Positions 54,813 to 64,000 of a stretch of DNA of 64,000 bases are shown one piece after another (the stretch's first letter is position 1; each line of letters opens with the position of its first letter). The DNA comes from Chrysaora quinquecirrha (Eukaryota > Cnidaria > Scyphozoa > Semaeostomeae > Pelagiidae). Location: assembly GCA_014526335.1 (NCBI GenBank), contig JACTAT010000002.1, positions 7,158,987-7,222,986 of the forward strand, given 5' to 3'. A program made the position numbers and the translations under genes. A model generated the notes under the pieces. The model did not search any database and had not been told where the DNA came from. It saw only the letters and a list, made by a program, of their open reading frames with translations.

Positions 54813-55658
54813 TTTAAAACACGTAAAATATATGGTCTATATTCTCAAGTGATGAAAAGCACTAAATAAGGGATTAGCTGATGACACAATTTTCTAAATG
54901 TTAGATGCATGATCAAAATCCTTGGTTATTTTCAAAATCCTGGAAAAGTTGTTATTTATGTACCTTCCTTTCCTTTCAACACTTGATAATTTTAATAGAT
55001 CGTACTCTGTGCTGTCAAGAATGTTGCAAATTCTGTTAGCATCGCCCGACATTCCTGGTTTGTGAAGGTGTGCTGAGTACGTATTCCCTAAAGTGTTTTA
55101 AATACCAATTAGCAAGTTTGCATGTCCTGAGGTGAGAACGGCTGGTTTCGGCTATCTTTAAAACAGGGAGTGGGGAGCGGGGATTGGGGAGTGGGGAGTG
55201 GGGAGCGGGGAGTGAAGAGCGGAGTGGAGAATAATCCCTTATTTGTGGGATAACAAAACACCACTAATAGGCGCAAATGTGCAAGTGACTCCAACTCATT
55301 AATCAGAGGTTCTGGGCGAAAGTTAGGTTTCACTTCACGTGGTGGATTCAACTAGATGACTCGAGCTGATGACTCGCGCTAACTAGGAATTCCTCGTTCA
55401 AGAATAATAATTGCAATGATCTATCCCCATCACGACGATGTTTGACAAGACTCGCTGCCATCGTCAGTGTAGCGCGCGTGCGGCCCAGAACATCTGAGGG
55501 CATCACAGCTGTTGTCTTCCTCACGATTGTTAACACCAACAGTCCCTCGAAGAAGTCAGGCACGAAGCAAGATTCGTGTGACTATTTAGCAGGATAAGGT
55601 CTCGTTTCGTTAACAGAATTAACCAGACAAATCACTCCACCAACTAAGAACGGCCATG

Positions 55659-55791
55659 CGAGGGGCAATTCACTCCTTGAAAGTCTCGTACACCTTTGCT
55701 GGAAGTCCTATTGTTTTCTCGGAAGTCCCTTGAAAGTCCTTTTGTTTTAATGGAAGTCTCGTACGCCTTTTGCAGAGTGAAATGCCCCTCG
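55659..55791. mobile_element. 133-bp MITE inside the 18S pseudogene, duplication CGGCCATG
   Basis: Termini CGAGGGGCAATTCACTC / CGAGGGGCATTTCACTC. CGGCCATG, a normal piece of 18S, is present at 55651-55658 and again at 55792-55799. Removing the insert restores continuous 18S similarity. Confidence 0.94.
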
Positions 55792-55908
55792 CGGCCATGC
55801 ACCACCACCCATAGAATCAAGAAAGAGCTCTCAATCTGTCAATCCTTACTATGTCTAGATCTGGTGAGTTTTCCCTTGTTGAGTCAAATTAACCCGCAGG
55901 CTCCACTT

Positions 55909-55946
<38 letters not shown>

Positions 55947-56160
55947 TTTGCGACCATACTTCCCCCGGAACCCAAAAACTTTGGTTTCCCATAAGGTGCC
56001 AATGGGGTCATAAAATAATGCCCGTTGATCCTTAGTCGGCATCGTTTATGGTTAGAACTAGGATAAAGACTAAATACATCCCTTCCAGAAGTCGGGACTT
56101 TTCGCATGTATTAGCTCTAGAACTACCACGGTTATCCATGTAGTAAGGTACAATCAAATA

Positions 56161-56542
56161 CACGTTTTTTTTATAAGAAACCTAGCTCGGGGCCTAGTTC
56201 TAAAAGTTTCTTAATTTTTGGCCTAATTTTAGTTCCAAAAGTTTCTTAACAGTCTCTTAATGAATTGAAATAAATTGCAGTAAAAACGACAAAATAGCTT
56301 CTGTGAGATACACGGAAACCAGTATTGCTCACAGAATTAGCCACGCTGGTGCGAGAAATCGCACGGAAATGCGTGAGAACTAATTATTACCTCCACAAAT
56401 GTGAATCAGTATGTTGGAAAACGGACGCAAAAATTTCTACAGTTTCTCAACTTCTTCCTCCTAGTTCTAAAAGTTTCTTAGCTTTTGGCATGTCTAGTTC
56501 TAGGTTTCTTATAAACCGGTTTCTTATAAACAAAAAACGTGT
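56161..56542. mobile_element. 382-bp Tc1/mariner-type MITE inside the 18S pseudogene
   Basis: Ends CACGTTTTTTTTATAAGAAAC and the complement CACGTTTTTTGTTTATAAGAAAC-type sequence. TA at 56159-56160 is repeated at 56543-56544, and 18S sequence continues on both sides. Internally it has GTTTCTTA/TAAGAAAC phrases and TAGTTCTAAAAGTTTCTTA repeats. Confidence 0.9.
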
Positions 56543-57050
56543 AAACGATAACTGATTTAATGAGCCATTCGCAGTTTCACAGTACAAGTGCTTATACTGC
56601 CCAGCCCTACTCTTTCTTGATGAGAAGTGACTTGCGCATGCTTAGTGGTGTTTCCTTATCAAAGAAATAAAATATCATTCTCCGCTCCGCTCCCCACTCC
56701 CCACTACCCGCTCCCCACTCCCCGCTCCCACTCCCCGCTCCCCACTCCCTGTTTTAAAGATAGCCGCTGGTTTCAGCTGGTTTTGTTGCTGGTTTCCCAA
56801 AATTAAAAGGTCAGTGCAACCTTGTTTCCAACAAATCCCCATAATGGAACTAAAAGAAAAATTTGAACAAAAGGGAAAAAAGTTTGCGCGGAACATGTTT
56901 AAATTGAGATACGAGGTCTTCGTAGAATGTATAATAATGTTGATATCTTGTTTGTTTGGTGGTATTCAAAGCGTAAATTATAAAAGTTAAAACGACCTGA
57001 AACGACCTGGAACGACTTGAAACGAGCTGAGACAACCTGCTGTCTTAGCA

Positions 57051-58012
57051 ACGAATGTTTGCATTATTGCATTTTAAAGCATTATAAGTTTATCCTACTG
57101 ATAATGTACCTTACCTGAAAGTGTTAATTAAAAGATGGAAGTTTACTACTCTTAAAAAAGCAGTGGTAGAAAGTAGTATTGTTTGAAAACCCCCCAGTGA
57201 GCGAAATGCACATGCAGGGAAAATTTTCTTAAGAAAAGACTATACTTAGAAAAGTATTAAAGGATCCAAACAGAAAGCAACCTGAGAAAAAAATGAATTT
57301 AACTTAACCCTAGCCTACTCAAAAGTTCGAGCCTGACTTAAATTAGTTTAATTTAATTCAACTCAGAGTAACATGAAACTTAATAAGAATTTAATGGCTC
57401 GCAACTGCAGTAAAGGAACCAAATAATACACATGCAATTTTACAAAGTCCTAAATGAATCAATGAAAGTATTGCACAATTACTAAGGCCGCCGTTGTATT
57501 GCATAAAACTACGGCAAGTCCTGCAATTACAAATTGGCTTACCTTACCCAATCAGAAATAAAAAGTAATGTTGGAAACCAACAAAAGAGGGAAGATTTAC
57601 CATATAGACTTAAATCTAAGAGAAATGTATTATACACATAGCATAAGCCAGACAGAGTACAGACCTGAATAGGAAAACTGACAATTCTTTGTAGAGTGCT
57701 AGAGATGCAATAAGAAATATTAAATAGAGATTGACTTTAATAACTAAAGAAACAAACATGCAAAAATCGTACATAATATGCATGGTGAAATTCCCCTTCA
57801 TAACAATACTCAGGATTCCCGGTAGCAGCAACATTAAAGTACATTTTTATAGATACTGAAGAAGATTTCTGAGTGGCTGGGTTGCCTCTGATACAATATG
57901 CAATTGATAAAACAGAAATTTTGAAAATGTAAAGCTGAGAATAATTTGAGAAGAGTAGGGCGTAATACTATGATAGAGATTTTAATAGAAACAGAATCAG
58001 AAAGAGAAAATT
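57051..58012. other. no recognisable gene
   Basis: AT-rich. GAGTGGCTGGGTTG at 57872 is the complement of the CAACCCAGCCAC at the start of the repeat at 58013 and may mark an element end. Confidence 0.45.
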
Positions 58013-58280
58013 TACCAACCCAGCCACCCAGATCAACAGCCCCTGAGGCTGCGAATTAAGGCTCTTGGATAAGCCCCCGAGTGACTGAGAAGGAGGGAAG
58101 ATGCGTAGTTATAGTAACAAAAAGAGACAGATAGCAGTAACATGTATCAACAATATAACCAAAAGTGATAAAGAACATCTAATGACAAAAAGTTGATACA
58201 AAAAAAGAAAAAAACAAATGAACCACATAATCACGCATTACATACATTTGATGGCTGTTTCCACAAATTCCACATAGCAA
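58013..58280. repeat. 265-bp dispersed repeat, copy 1
   Basis: Starts ACCAACCCAGCCACCCAGA and shares GATAAGCCCCCGAGTG, GAGAAGGAGGGAAGAT and a distal ATACATTTGATGGCTG-type phrase with 59823-60085. Confidence 0.75.
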
Positions 58281-59822
58281 AAATTTTGCAAAATGCTGTT
58301 ACCAAAAATGCTCTTCACATTATTTGCCACAGAAAATGTAAAAACATAACTGAAAATATCAAAACACAAGAGGTTCACCTGCCATTTAAATGAATTATTA
58401 TTAAACAGGATAACAGGATTTTCCTGAAAAGAATTGAAACTATACGAATCCTGTCAGATTGATATTTCATGGCTTGAAATGGACAAAAAACTCCAGGAAC
58501 CATCCTTCAATACTTTGCATTTGGATTTCGATTTTGAGTGGCTGGGTTGGATCAAGTTCAATAGATGTGAGGACTGGTCTTGAAACCTTTTTTCATAATT
58601 TCTTTTGTTCTAATGAATTCGGCCGCACAACTTGAACACGCAAATTATTTTGGTCATGTGATCAAACTGAGGGGACAATGTTCGAGAATCGACTGCAGAA
58701 AACACTAGGGAAGATCAGGAACGACGAGAAATGTTCAGATTATCATTTAAATTCTTGGAGATAAGTGCAACATCGCTTATGATAAGCAGTTCAACTCGGC
58801 TGTGGATATAAGCTAATTTCTCTTGAATGGATCGTTCTTCTGTACTAAAGACGTCTCTCCCGATACCAAGAAATAAGAATCAGGGCAAGTTTTCCGCTAG
58901 GAGAGTTCCGCTATTTCTTTTTAAGTAGGAAAATATTCAGTCTTGCAAGCTCTATTCTAGCTACAATTAATAACTTGAATAAAAGAAGCAGCAATGCCAT
59001 CCAAAAACTGAAATTAGACTTTAAAGAGGAAAAATCATTCAGTTCTGAATGTTCGCATATCGTTTACTGGTTCCCATTTTTCACCCGCTTTTCTCTTTTC
59101 GAAAGCCCTCTACCGGAATCGATCACCCCACCCTTCAAAAACACAGCAAAACTTATTAAAATATCTTCAGAGCTTTCTCCTTGCGAAAAATAATAGAATT
59201 GGAAGACTCTTGATCGGAAGAAAACGCAGCTAGGAAGAAGGGGGAGAAAGAATTGCTCTCAATTGACAGAGAAAAGGAGAAACTACTGGCTGAAATTCCG
59301 CATGTTAGTTTCTCCCACATCGAGAAAAGCTTTACCTGCTTGCAGTTTCAAGCCAGGGAAATTTTACTCTTCAAAAAGATGTACCCGATTCAAGGGAGTG
59401 AGCGACCCCTGGCTGGAGCTCAGAGTTTGAGGCTCAACTCAAAGGCCTCAGATTCTTCTCACAGAACCTTCCCAGTTCTGTAATCTCTACTTCACGGCTG
59501 CACGCAGGAAAGAAAAAGTTTTCCGGCTGAAAATATTCAATCGATAGAAATCCCTAGAAATCCTGTAACGAGAGAGTGATGTCCGCCGATGCGAGGACCT
59601 TTTGGAAATATTAGCGAAATTCTCCCGATCAGGAATAAATTAATTAGGTCTATTTTTTTTCCAAACCAGGATTTATTTCCGCATTTCTCTGTACGAAAAA
59701 TAAAAGTGAATTTTGGAAATACAATTTTGAAATGTTCACGTTTTCAGTATATTCGAGAGAAGTGAAATTGCTCAATACTAGTCACCACGCGCTTTCCCGA
59801 AAGCCAGCAATAAAGAGAAAAT
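58281..59822. other. no gene, a degraded MITE end near 59355-59415
   Basis: GCCAGGGAAATTTTACTCTTC and its partner GGGAGTGAGCGACCCCTGGC look like a shortened member of the 135-bp MITE family. The complement GAGTGGCTGGGTTGG recurs at 58541. ORFs here show no motif. Confidence 0.45.
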
Positions 59823-60085
59823 TCACCAACCCAGCCACCCAGACCAACAGCCCCTAAGGCCACGGATTTGAGCTCTTAGATAAGCCCCCAAGTGGCCGAG
59901 AAGGAGGGGAGATAGAAGTTTATAGTGGCAGAATAAATAGGAGAGTACTACGAAAAGGAAGAAAATAATGAAACAAAATAAAGAACATGCAAAAGACAAC
60001 AAAAAGAAGTAAACAAATAGACAAAACAAAATGAGAAACACTACCCATTGCATTTGGATAGCTGATTCCATAAATTCAAAGAAAC
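59823..60085. repeat. 265-bp dispersed repeat, copy 2
   Basis: Same orientation as copy 1 at 58013, about 85% alike by eye in the first 100 bases and weaker after that. Confidence 0.75.
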
Positions 60086-60451
60086 ACTGTCATGTGGAAA
60101 GGCTGATAATTACACTAAACTGCAGTGAACACATCATAATGACAAAAATAGTTTGTCTAGAACAATCATGAATTCCAGATTAAATAAAGTATATTTTGCA
60201 AATAGACAATTGCTATATCCTTATAAGCTATAAAACCATGAAGGATATGAATTAAAGTTGAGCCTCGTTCATTAGGCTAGGATCATTCAATAATAGGACA
60301 TTGAATTATGCAAGGAATAGTAGAAATAAATAGGCCATATAAAGGAACAGTGGCCAAGTTCATGACACAATGATTTTTTAAAAGGCAGGACAAGAAGTGC
60401 AATCATGAACAAATGCGTGAACTAAATTTAAATTGTACATTGGTTATCTGC

Positions 60452-60690
60452 AAGCATTACAACGTGCCTCATCATAACACATGGATAAATTAAGGTACAC
60501 CAGTCATCTGCATGCCACAATGATTAATAGTTACAGGACTATGCAGGGCATCATCATCATAATAACAAATGCATAAATTAAGGTATATCGGTCAATCTGC
60601 ATGCCCCAATCAATAATTTACAGGTCTATGCAGTGCCTCATAATCATTATCATCATAACAAATGCATAAATCAAGGTATATCGGTCATCA
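60452..60690. repeat. tandem repeat, period about 90 bp
   Basis: ATAAATTAAGGTAYAYCRGTCA phrases at 60485, 60573 and 60666, with CTGCATGCC and CAGG(A/T)CTATGCAG between them. Confidence 0.8.
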
Positions 60691-61287
60691 TATCACTATT
60701 GTAAAACGGTTTATTGCGAGTGGTGTCAGATAATTCGTCGTTGACACCCGAACAGTATAGACGTTGATAGGACAATTATCATCTGATACAAGACTCTTCC
60801 CTTCAAATTACTCCTTTTCACATTTTGATCTTAAACCAATCTCTAATGCAAATTAAGATAGTCATCCTGCTTAATCGCCATAGCTTAATTAAATTTGGTA
60901 ACTTTAACTCGAAACAACTTATTTATGTTAAACGCAATACTTCATGAACATAGCCAGTGGCCTAGCCAGACACCGAAAATCTGAGGGCATAAAGGCGTGT
61001 TCGAGGAAAAATAGGGCGTGGTTTTAAATATAAAGATTCAAGCCGTACCCTGCAGCGCTTTTGTATTAGATTTAGCCTATATACAAAATCCAATGTGGTA
61101 ATGATGTGATTAAGCCTTGAGCCTCTATTCTTCTGGTTTTCCGGCTTTATACATGATCGAAACGTGTTTAGTCTGTAAAAATGTCCTCTGTAAGTTCCCA
61201 GTTTCATAAGCTGCAGAACGTTTCTGTGATATTTTGATATCATAAGATAATGTAATGAAGTAAAATCTATTTTTTCATTTTATGAAG

Positions 61288-61431
61288 GATGGATCTTTTG
61301 GAGATTTGAGCTCCCTTGCACAAAGGCTGAGTTATAGTTTGCTAACATATGAAAATGATGTTCTTTCTGCACTCAGTCAATTAAGAAGGAGACAGCTACC
61401 AGCTAATTCATATAATGATGTTGCGGAAATG
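61288..61431 (+). CDS. possible internal host exon (48 codons, phase 0-0)
   Basis: An acceptor-like TTTTTCATTTTATGAAG is followed by 144 bases without a stop and a clean donor G|GTAAGG. The peptide begins DGSFGDLSSLAQRLSYSLL and ends with NSYNDVAEM. Its middle is Leu-rich and basic (SALSQLRRRQLP), which looks like a helix of a folded protein. Strand and phase fit a splice from the SAM exon ending at 40372. I do not recognise the peptide, so linking it to that gene is inference. If wrong, it may be an exon of another gene or chance. Confidence 0.4.
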
Positions 61432-61689
61432 GTAAGGCAATGTTTGAATATTTCAATATTATTCTTCGAGAGGGAACCGATTAATATGTTTCAAACAACT
61501 TCAGATAATTACTAGCCGTCAATATAGATCTTTCAGAAACTCTTATGCAACTTTCAGTACTATAAATCTAAAAGTTTCTAGAAACCTTCGACAATGGGCA
61601 TTTTTTTTAGTTTATTCTAACAAATATGTGTATTCAAAGCTTTTGGCATAATGGAGGTCGCTATAAATCTTAAAGTTTACAGCAATGGT

Positions 61690-62330
61690 AAGCTACAAAC
61701 AGAATGTTTTTACAACCGATCATTCTCTCTAAAATCCTCCAAACCATGCGGCTCTCACTAAATTGATTTTCCAGGTAATTCTCTTGCCGCTCAAATAGTC
61801 TTGAAATATGCTATTTTGTTGCAATTTTCTAATAGCTTTAGCAGTGGCCTTAAAGGTCTTTGCATTATCGGATACGATAAGAGTGGGCGTACCCCTCCTA
61901 GCAGAAAAACTTCTCAGGCAATTAATAAAAGTTGAAGCGTGTAAATTTTCTACTAGTTCTAAATTAACCGCTCTGCTAACACAACATGTGAACAAAGTAA
62001 TCCACGCCTTTACCATCTCCCCTTGTTTCTTCATATAAATCGGGCCGGCAAAATCTACCCAAACCTTAGAGAAGGGCGGAGCTTCATTTACCCTAAAATC
62101 TGGTAAGGGGGCTTTGGGTGGTGCATTGTAGGATTTGCCCTCGAGCTTCCTACAAATAAAACAGTTCTGAATCAACTTCATCACGTATTGCCTCCCTTGC
62201 GTTACCCAATATCTAGATCTTAGTTCAGCTAGGGTACTTCTTACTTTGCTATAATGTACCTGCTCATGGCACTGCAATATTACAAGATCTGTAAAGCGAT
62301 GGTTTCTAGCCTTCCCTTGCAAACGAGGAT
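61690..62330 (-). pseudogene. BEL integrase, truncated
   Basis: After a frameshift near 62300 the frame reads a His2-Cys2 zinc domain (HEQVHYSKVRSTLAELRSRY, CFICRKLEG), then the catalytic core with VWVDFAGPIYM, LELVENLHASTFINCLRSF and LIVSDNAKTF. The end, RAAWFGGF, meets TAG because of one more shift. Another dozen codons (ERMIG) are visible before similarity is lost. The third acidic residue and the C-terminal domain are not clearly present. Confidence 0.85.
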
Positions 62331-64000
62331 ACCATTCTCCTCAATAATGATCAAACTCTCTCTCATTTTATGAAACTTAGGATCTGCTCTCAAAGTTATC
62401 TGAGCATCGTTCACCCAGATTCGCTCTGCCTCTCTTAACTCTTCCACAGTGAGCTCTTTTGCATTGCTGTCCTTCTTTTCTTCCTGATGTCTAAAATTGT
62501 TAATAAATCGAGTGACGTAAACAGTTACTTTCAACAGTTTGCTCAAGGTACTAAACCTATTGATATCAATAACACTGCTTGATCTCTTCTGCCTCTCAAC
62601 AATTGTTGTCATAGCACTGGCCTTCGTTCGTTCTTCTCCAACCTCATTTGATTTTTTGGGATTAAATTTACTGGGCTAAGCTTCCCTTCCTTCTTTCAGC
62701 CAATTTGGCCCTTCCCACCAAAGATCATTTACTCTTAACTCGCTTGCCTTGGCACCTGTAGATCCTATATCAGCATTTTGTTTCCCTGCTACATGCCCCC
62801 AGCCATCCTTAGTTGACAGCTTAAGAATTTCATTTACTTGATGCAGGACAAAATTTTTCCATTCACCCTGATTATGGATCCAAAATAGGGCTGTCTTACT
62901 GTCCAACCAGAATCTAGTCTCATCAATTCTTAATTTAGCATTAAGAGCTGTTTTCACAGTATCCATAAGGGTAACAAGTATACGAGCTGACATGAGTTCT
63001 AAACGAGGTATGGATAGGCTTTTCAAAGGAGCTACTCTAGTCTTGCTACATATTAGCCTTGTATATACCTCTTTAGTTTTTTCTACTACAAGAAAAATCA
63101 TTGCGCAATAAACAAACTTACTCGCATCTCCAAATCCATGTAGACTTGTACTTATGATCTCACTATCTACATTTGTCAGAACACACATGGGAAGAGAAAT
63201 CACATTAGTTGATCTTAAGTCTTCTAGCCATGCTTCCCATCGTTTGACTTTGTCATCTGGAAGCTGGTCATCCCAGTCAAGCTTCACCAAACACAGCTCC
63301 TGAAAAAGAACTTTAGCTGTTACTGCAATTGGACTGACAAGGCTGAATGGGTCATATAATGTAGCCAGAGTACTTAATATCCCAAGCTTGGTAATAATCT
63401 TGGCTGGAATTTGAGCAGTTTTCCTAATATCAAATTCAATAGTGTCCTGATCACTATCCCAAGGGATTCCTAACACCTTAGTCTTTCCTCCTATATCCCT
63501 TGAAAATCCTAAAGTTTCCTGAGCATAGCTGCATTCTTCTTGAGTGTTGCCTAAAGCTTCTGATCCTATCTCTCTCTCTTTCTCCGCTATTTGTTCACCT
63601 AGTTCCTTGTCATTTGTTTTCCACTTCCTGAGTCGAAACCCTCCTTCTTGCATTCTCTGCCTGGCTTTATCATACAGGGTAAAGGCTTCAGAAGAGTCCT
63701 TGTAGCTGGTCACAAGATCGTCTACGAAAAATCCCTCTGTCATGTCTCTCACAAACTCAGGGTCCATATCTTGGTATTGCTGCAAATGATATCTAAGAAC
63801 TGCATTCAAGAGAAAAGGAGAACTAGATACACCAAAGACAACTCTGTTAAAATGATATACAACAACTTCAGGGTCTGGGTCATTCACATTTCGTACCCAT
63901 AAGAATCTGAGGCAATCTCTATCTTTAGGATGAATCTCAATGTTCAAGAATGCTTTCACAATATCCCCAATTATCGCTGTTCTGTTTGCTCTGAATCTTA
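62300..64000 (-). pseudogene. BEL RT and RNase H, partial, with in-frame TAG
   Basis: The frame enters from the right edge. RT motifs are KAFLNIEIHPKDRDCLRFLW, VVFGVSSSPFLLNAVL and the catalytic GFFVDDLVTS. RNase H has SLHGFGDASKFVYCAMIFL, KSLSIPRLELMSARIL and DETRFWLDSKTALFWIHNQ. Its last part, HVAGKQNADIGSTG, keeps the final Asp region. TAG 62676-62678 interrupts the linker to integrase, after which the same frame continues (FNPKKSNEVGEERTKASAM) to about 62300. Start lies outside the window. Confidence 0.87.

Larger units (their letters stand above)
55352..56596 (-). pseudogene. 18S rRNA pseudogene, internally deleted and interrupted twice
   Basis: Read on the minus strand. 56596-56543 then 56160-56061 is the 5' region, recognised by AACTGCGAATGGCTCATTAA and CTAGAGCTAATACATGCG. 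Near 56060 it jumps to the central/3' region (ACGATGCCGACTAAGGATCA, GGAATTGACGGAAGGGCACC, CCTGCGGGTTAATTTGACTC). This continues through CATGGCCG, past a MITE at 55659-55791, to GGCGAGTCATCAGC-type sequence near 55352. Roughly nt 200-985 of the rRNA are missing, as are both ends. Several substitutions lie at normally invariant positions (e.g. CTGCGGGTTAAT for CTGCGGCTTAAT), so it is not a functional gene. Confidence 0.9.
55137..56790. mobile_element. inverted-repeat element enclosing an 18S rRNA fragment
   Basis: Arms 55137-55305 and about 56600-56790 are inverted copies. From outside inwards each reads GGCTATCTTTAAAACAGGGA, a GGGGAGT/GGGGAGC array, a GGAGAAT region, then AAAACACCACTAA and a stretch with CGCAAGTCACTT-like sequence. 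Between the arms lies antisense 18S rRNA, itself hit by two MITEs. No target duplication was found and no protein is encoded. Confidence 0.78.
61690..64000 (-). mobile_element. third BEL/Pao element, minus strand, 5' part beyond the right edge
   Basis: RT, RNase H, linker and integrase follow in BEL order from the right edge down to about 61690, where similarity stops short of the integrase C-terminal domain. No LTR was seen in the window. It is distinct from the other two copies (different RT and RNase H wording) and decayed by one nonsense codon and two or more frameshifts. Confidence 0.85.

Noticed and set aside
55348..56107. Minus-strand ORFs at 55348-55563 and 55889-56107
   Set aside because: They lie entirely within the 18S rRNA fragment.

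Overview
This is repeat-dominated animal nuclear DNA, AT-rich, with spliceosomal-looking introns, many microsatellites and several layers of nested transposons. An invertebrate is clear and a cnidarian (coral or anemone type) is my best guess. The guess rests on the mix of BEL/Pao, DIRS and Polinton-type elements and on dispersed motifs such as the C8-9GGG/TACTTC repeat and the CCGTAAATCCTCGAATAAGCC repeat, which I associate with cnidarian genomes. No bacterial-type operon is present.

Layout. 1-4.1 kb: a compact minus-strand cluster that looks like the capsid/accessory half of a decayed Polinton/adintovirus-like element. It includes a capsid-like gene (F54H12.2 family), a basic protein and a Bcl-2-like gene. 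4.3-6.2 kb: a TTAG array that flips to its complement. 6.2-9.97 kb: a TIR element flanked by TA. 10.6-17.3 kb: a protein-primed family B DNA polymerase pseudogene (plus strand), interrupted by an internally deleted BEL/Pao element with identical 104-bp LTRs. 18.9-22.5 kb: satellite and microsatellite, plus a 1.2-kb repeat with a tRNA-like promoter (inverted partner at 34-35.2 kb). 23-27.85 kb: a nearly complete DIRS retroelement. 28.1-33.2 kb: a second BEL/Pao element, minus strand. 36.4-38.9 kb: a TIR element with 8-bp target duplication that carries a zinc-finger exon.

40.0-40.4 kb holds a SAM-domain exon, very likely the first coding exon of a host SAMD5/SASH1-like gene. A possible second exon lies at 61.29-61.43 kb in the same phase. 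If they belong together, everything between is one 21-kb intron made of transposons. That stretch has a SINE, a perfect-looking hairpin MITE, two large palindromes (43.7-50.1 and 50.4-53.9 kb), an inverted-repeat element enclosing an antisense 18S rRNA fragment (55.1-56.8 kb), and a family of 133-136-bp MITEs with verifiable 8-bp duplications. 61.7 kb to the right edge is a third BEL/Pao element.

The coding content is therefore almost entirely selfish DNA, mostly broken. Nested insertions give a readable order of events: polymerase element before BEL, 18S capture before two MITEs, palindrome before hAT. The best candidate for a living host gene is the SAM-domain gene.
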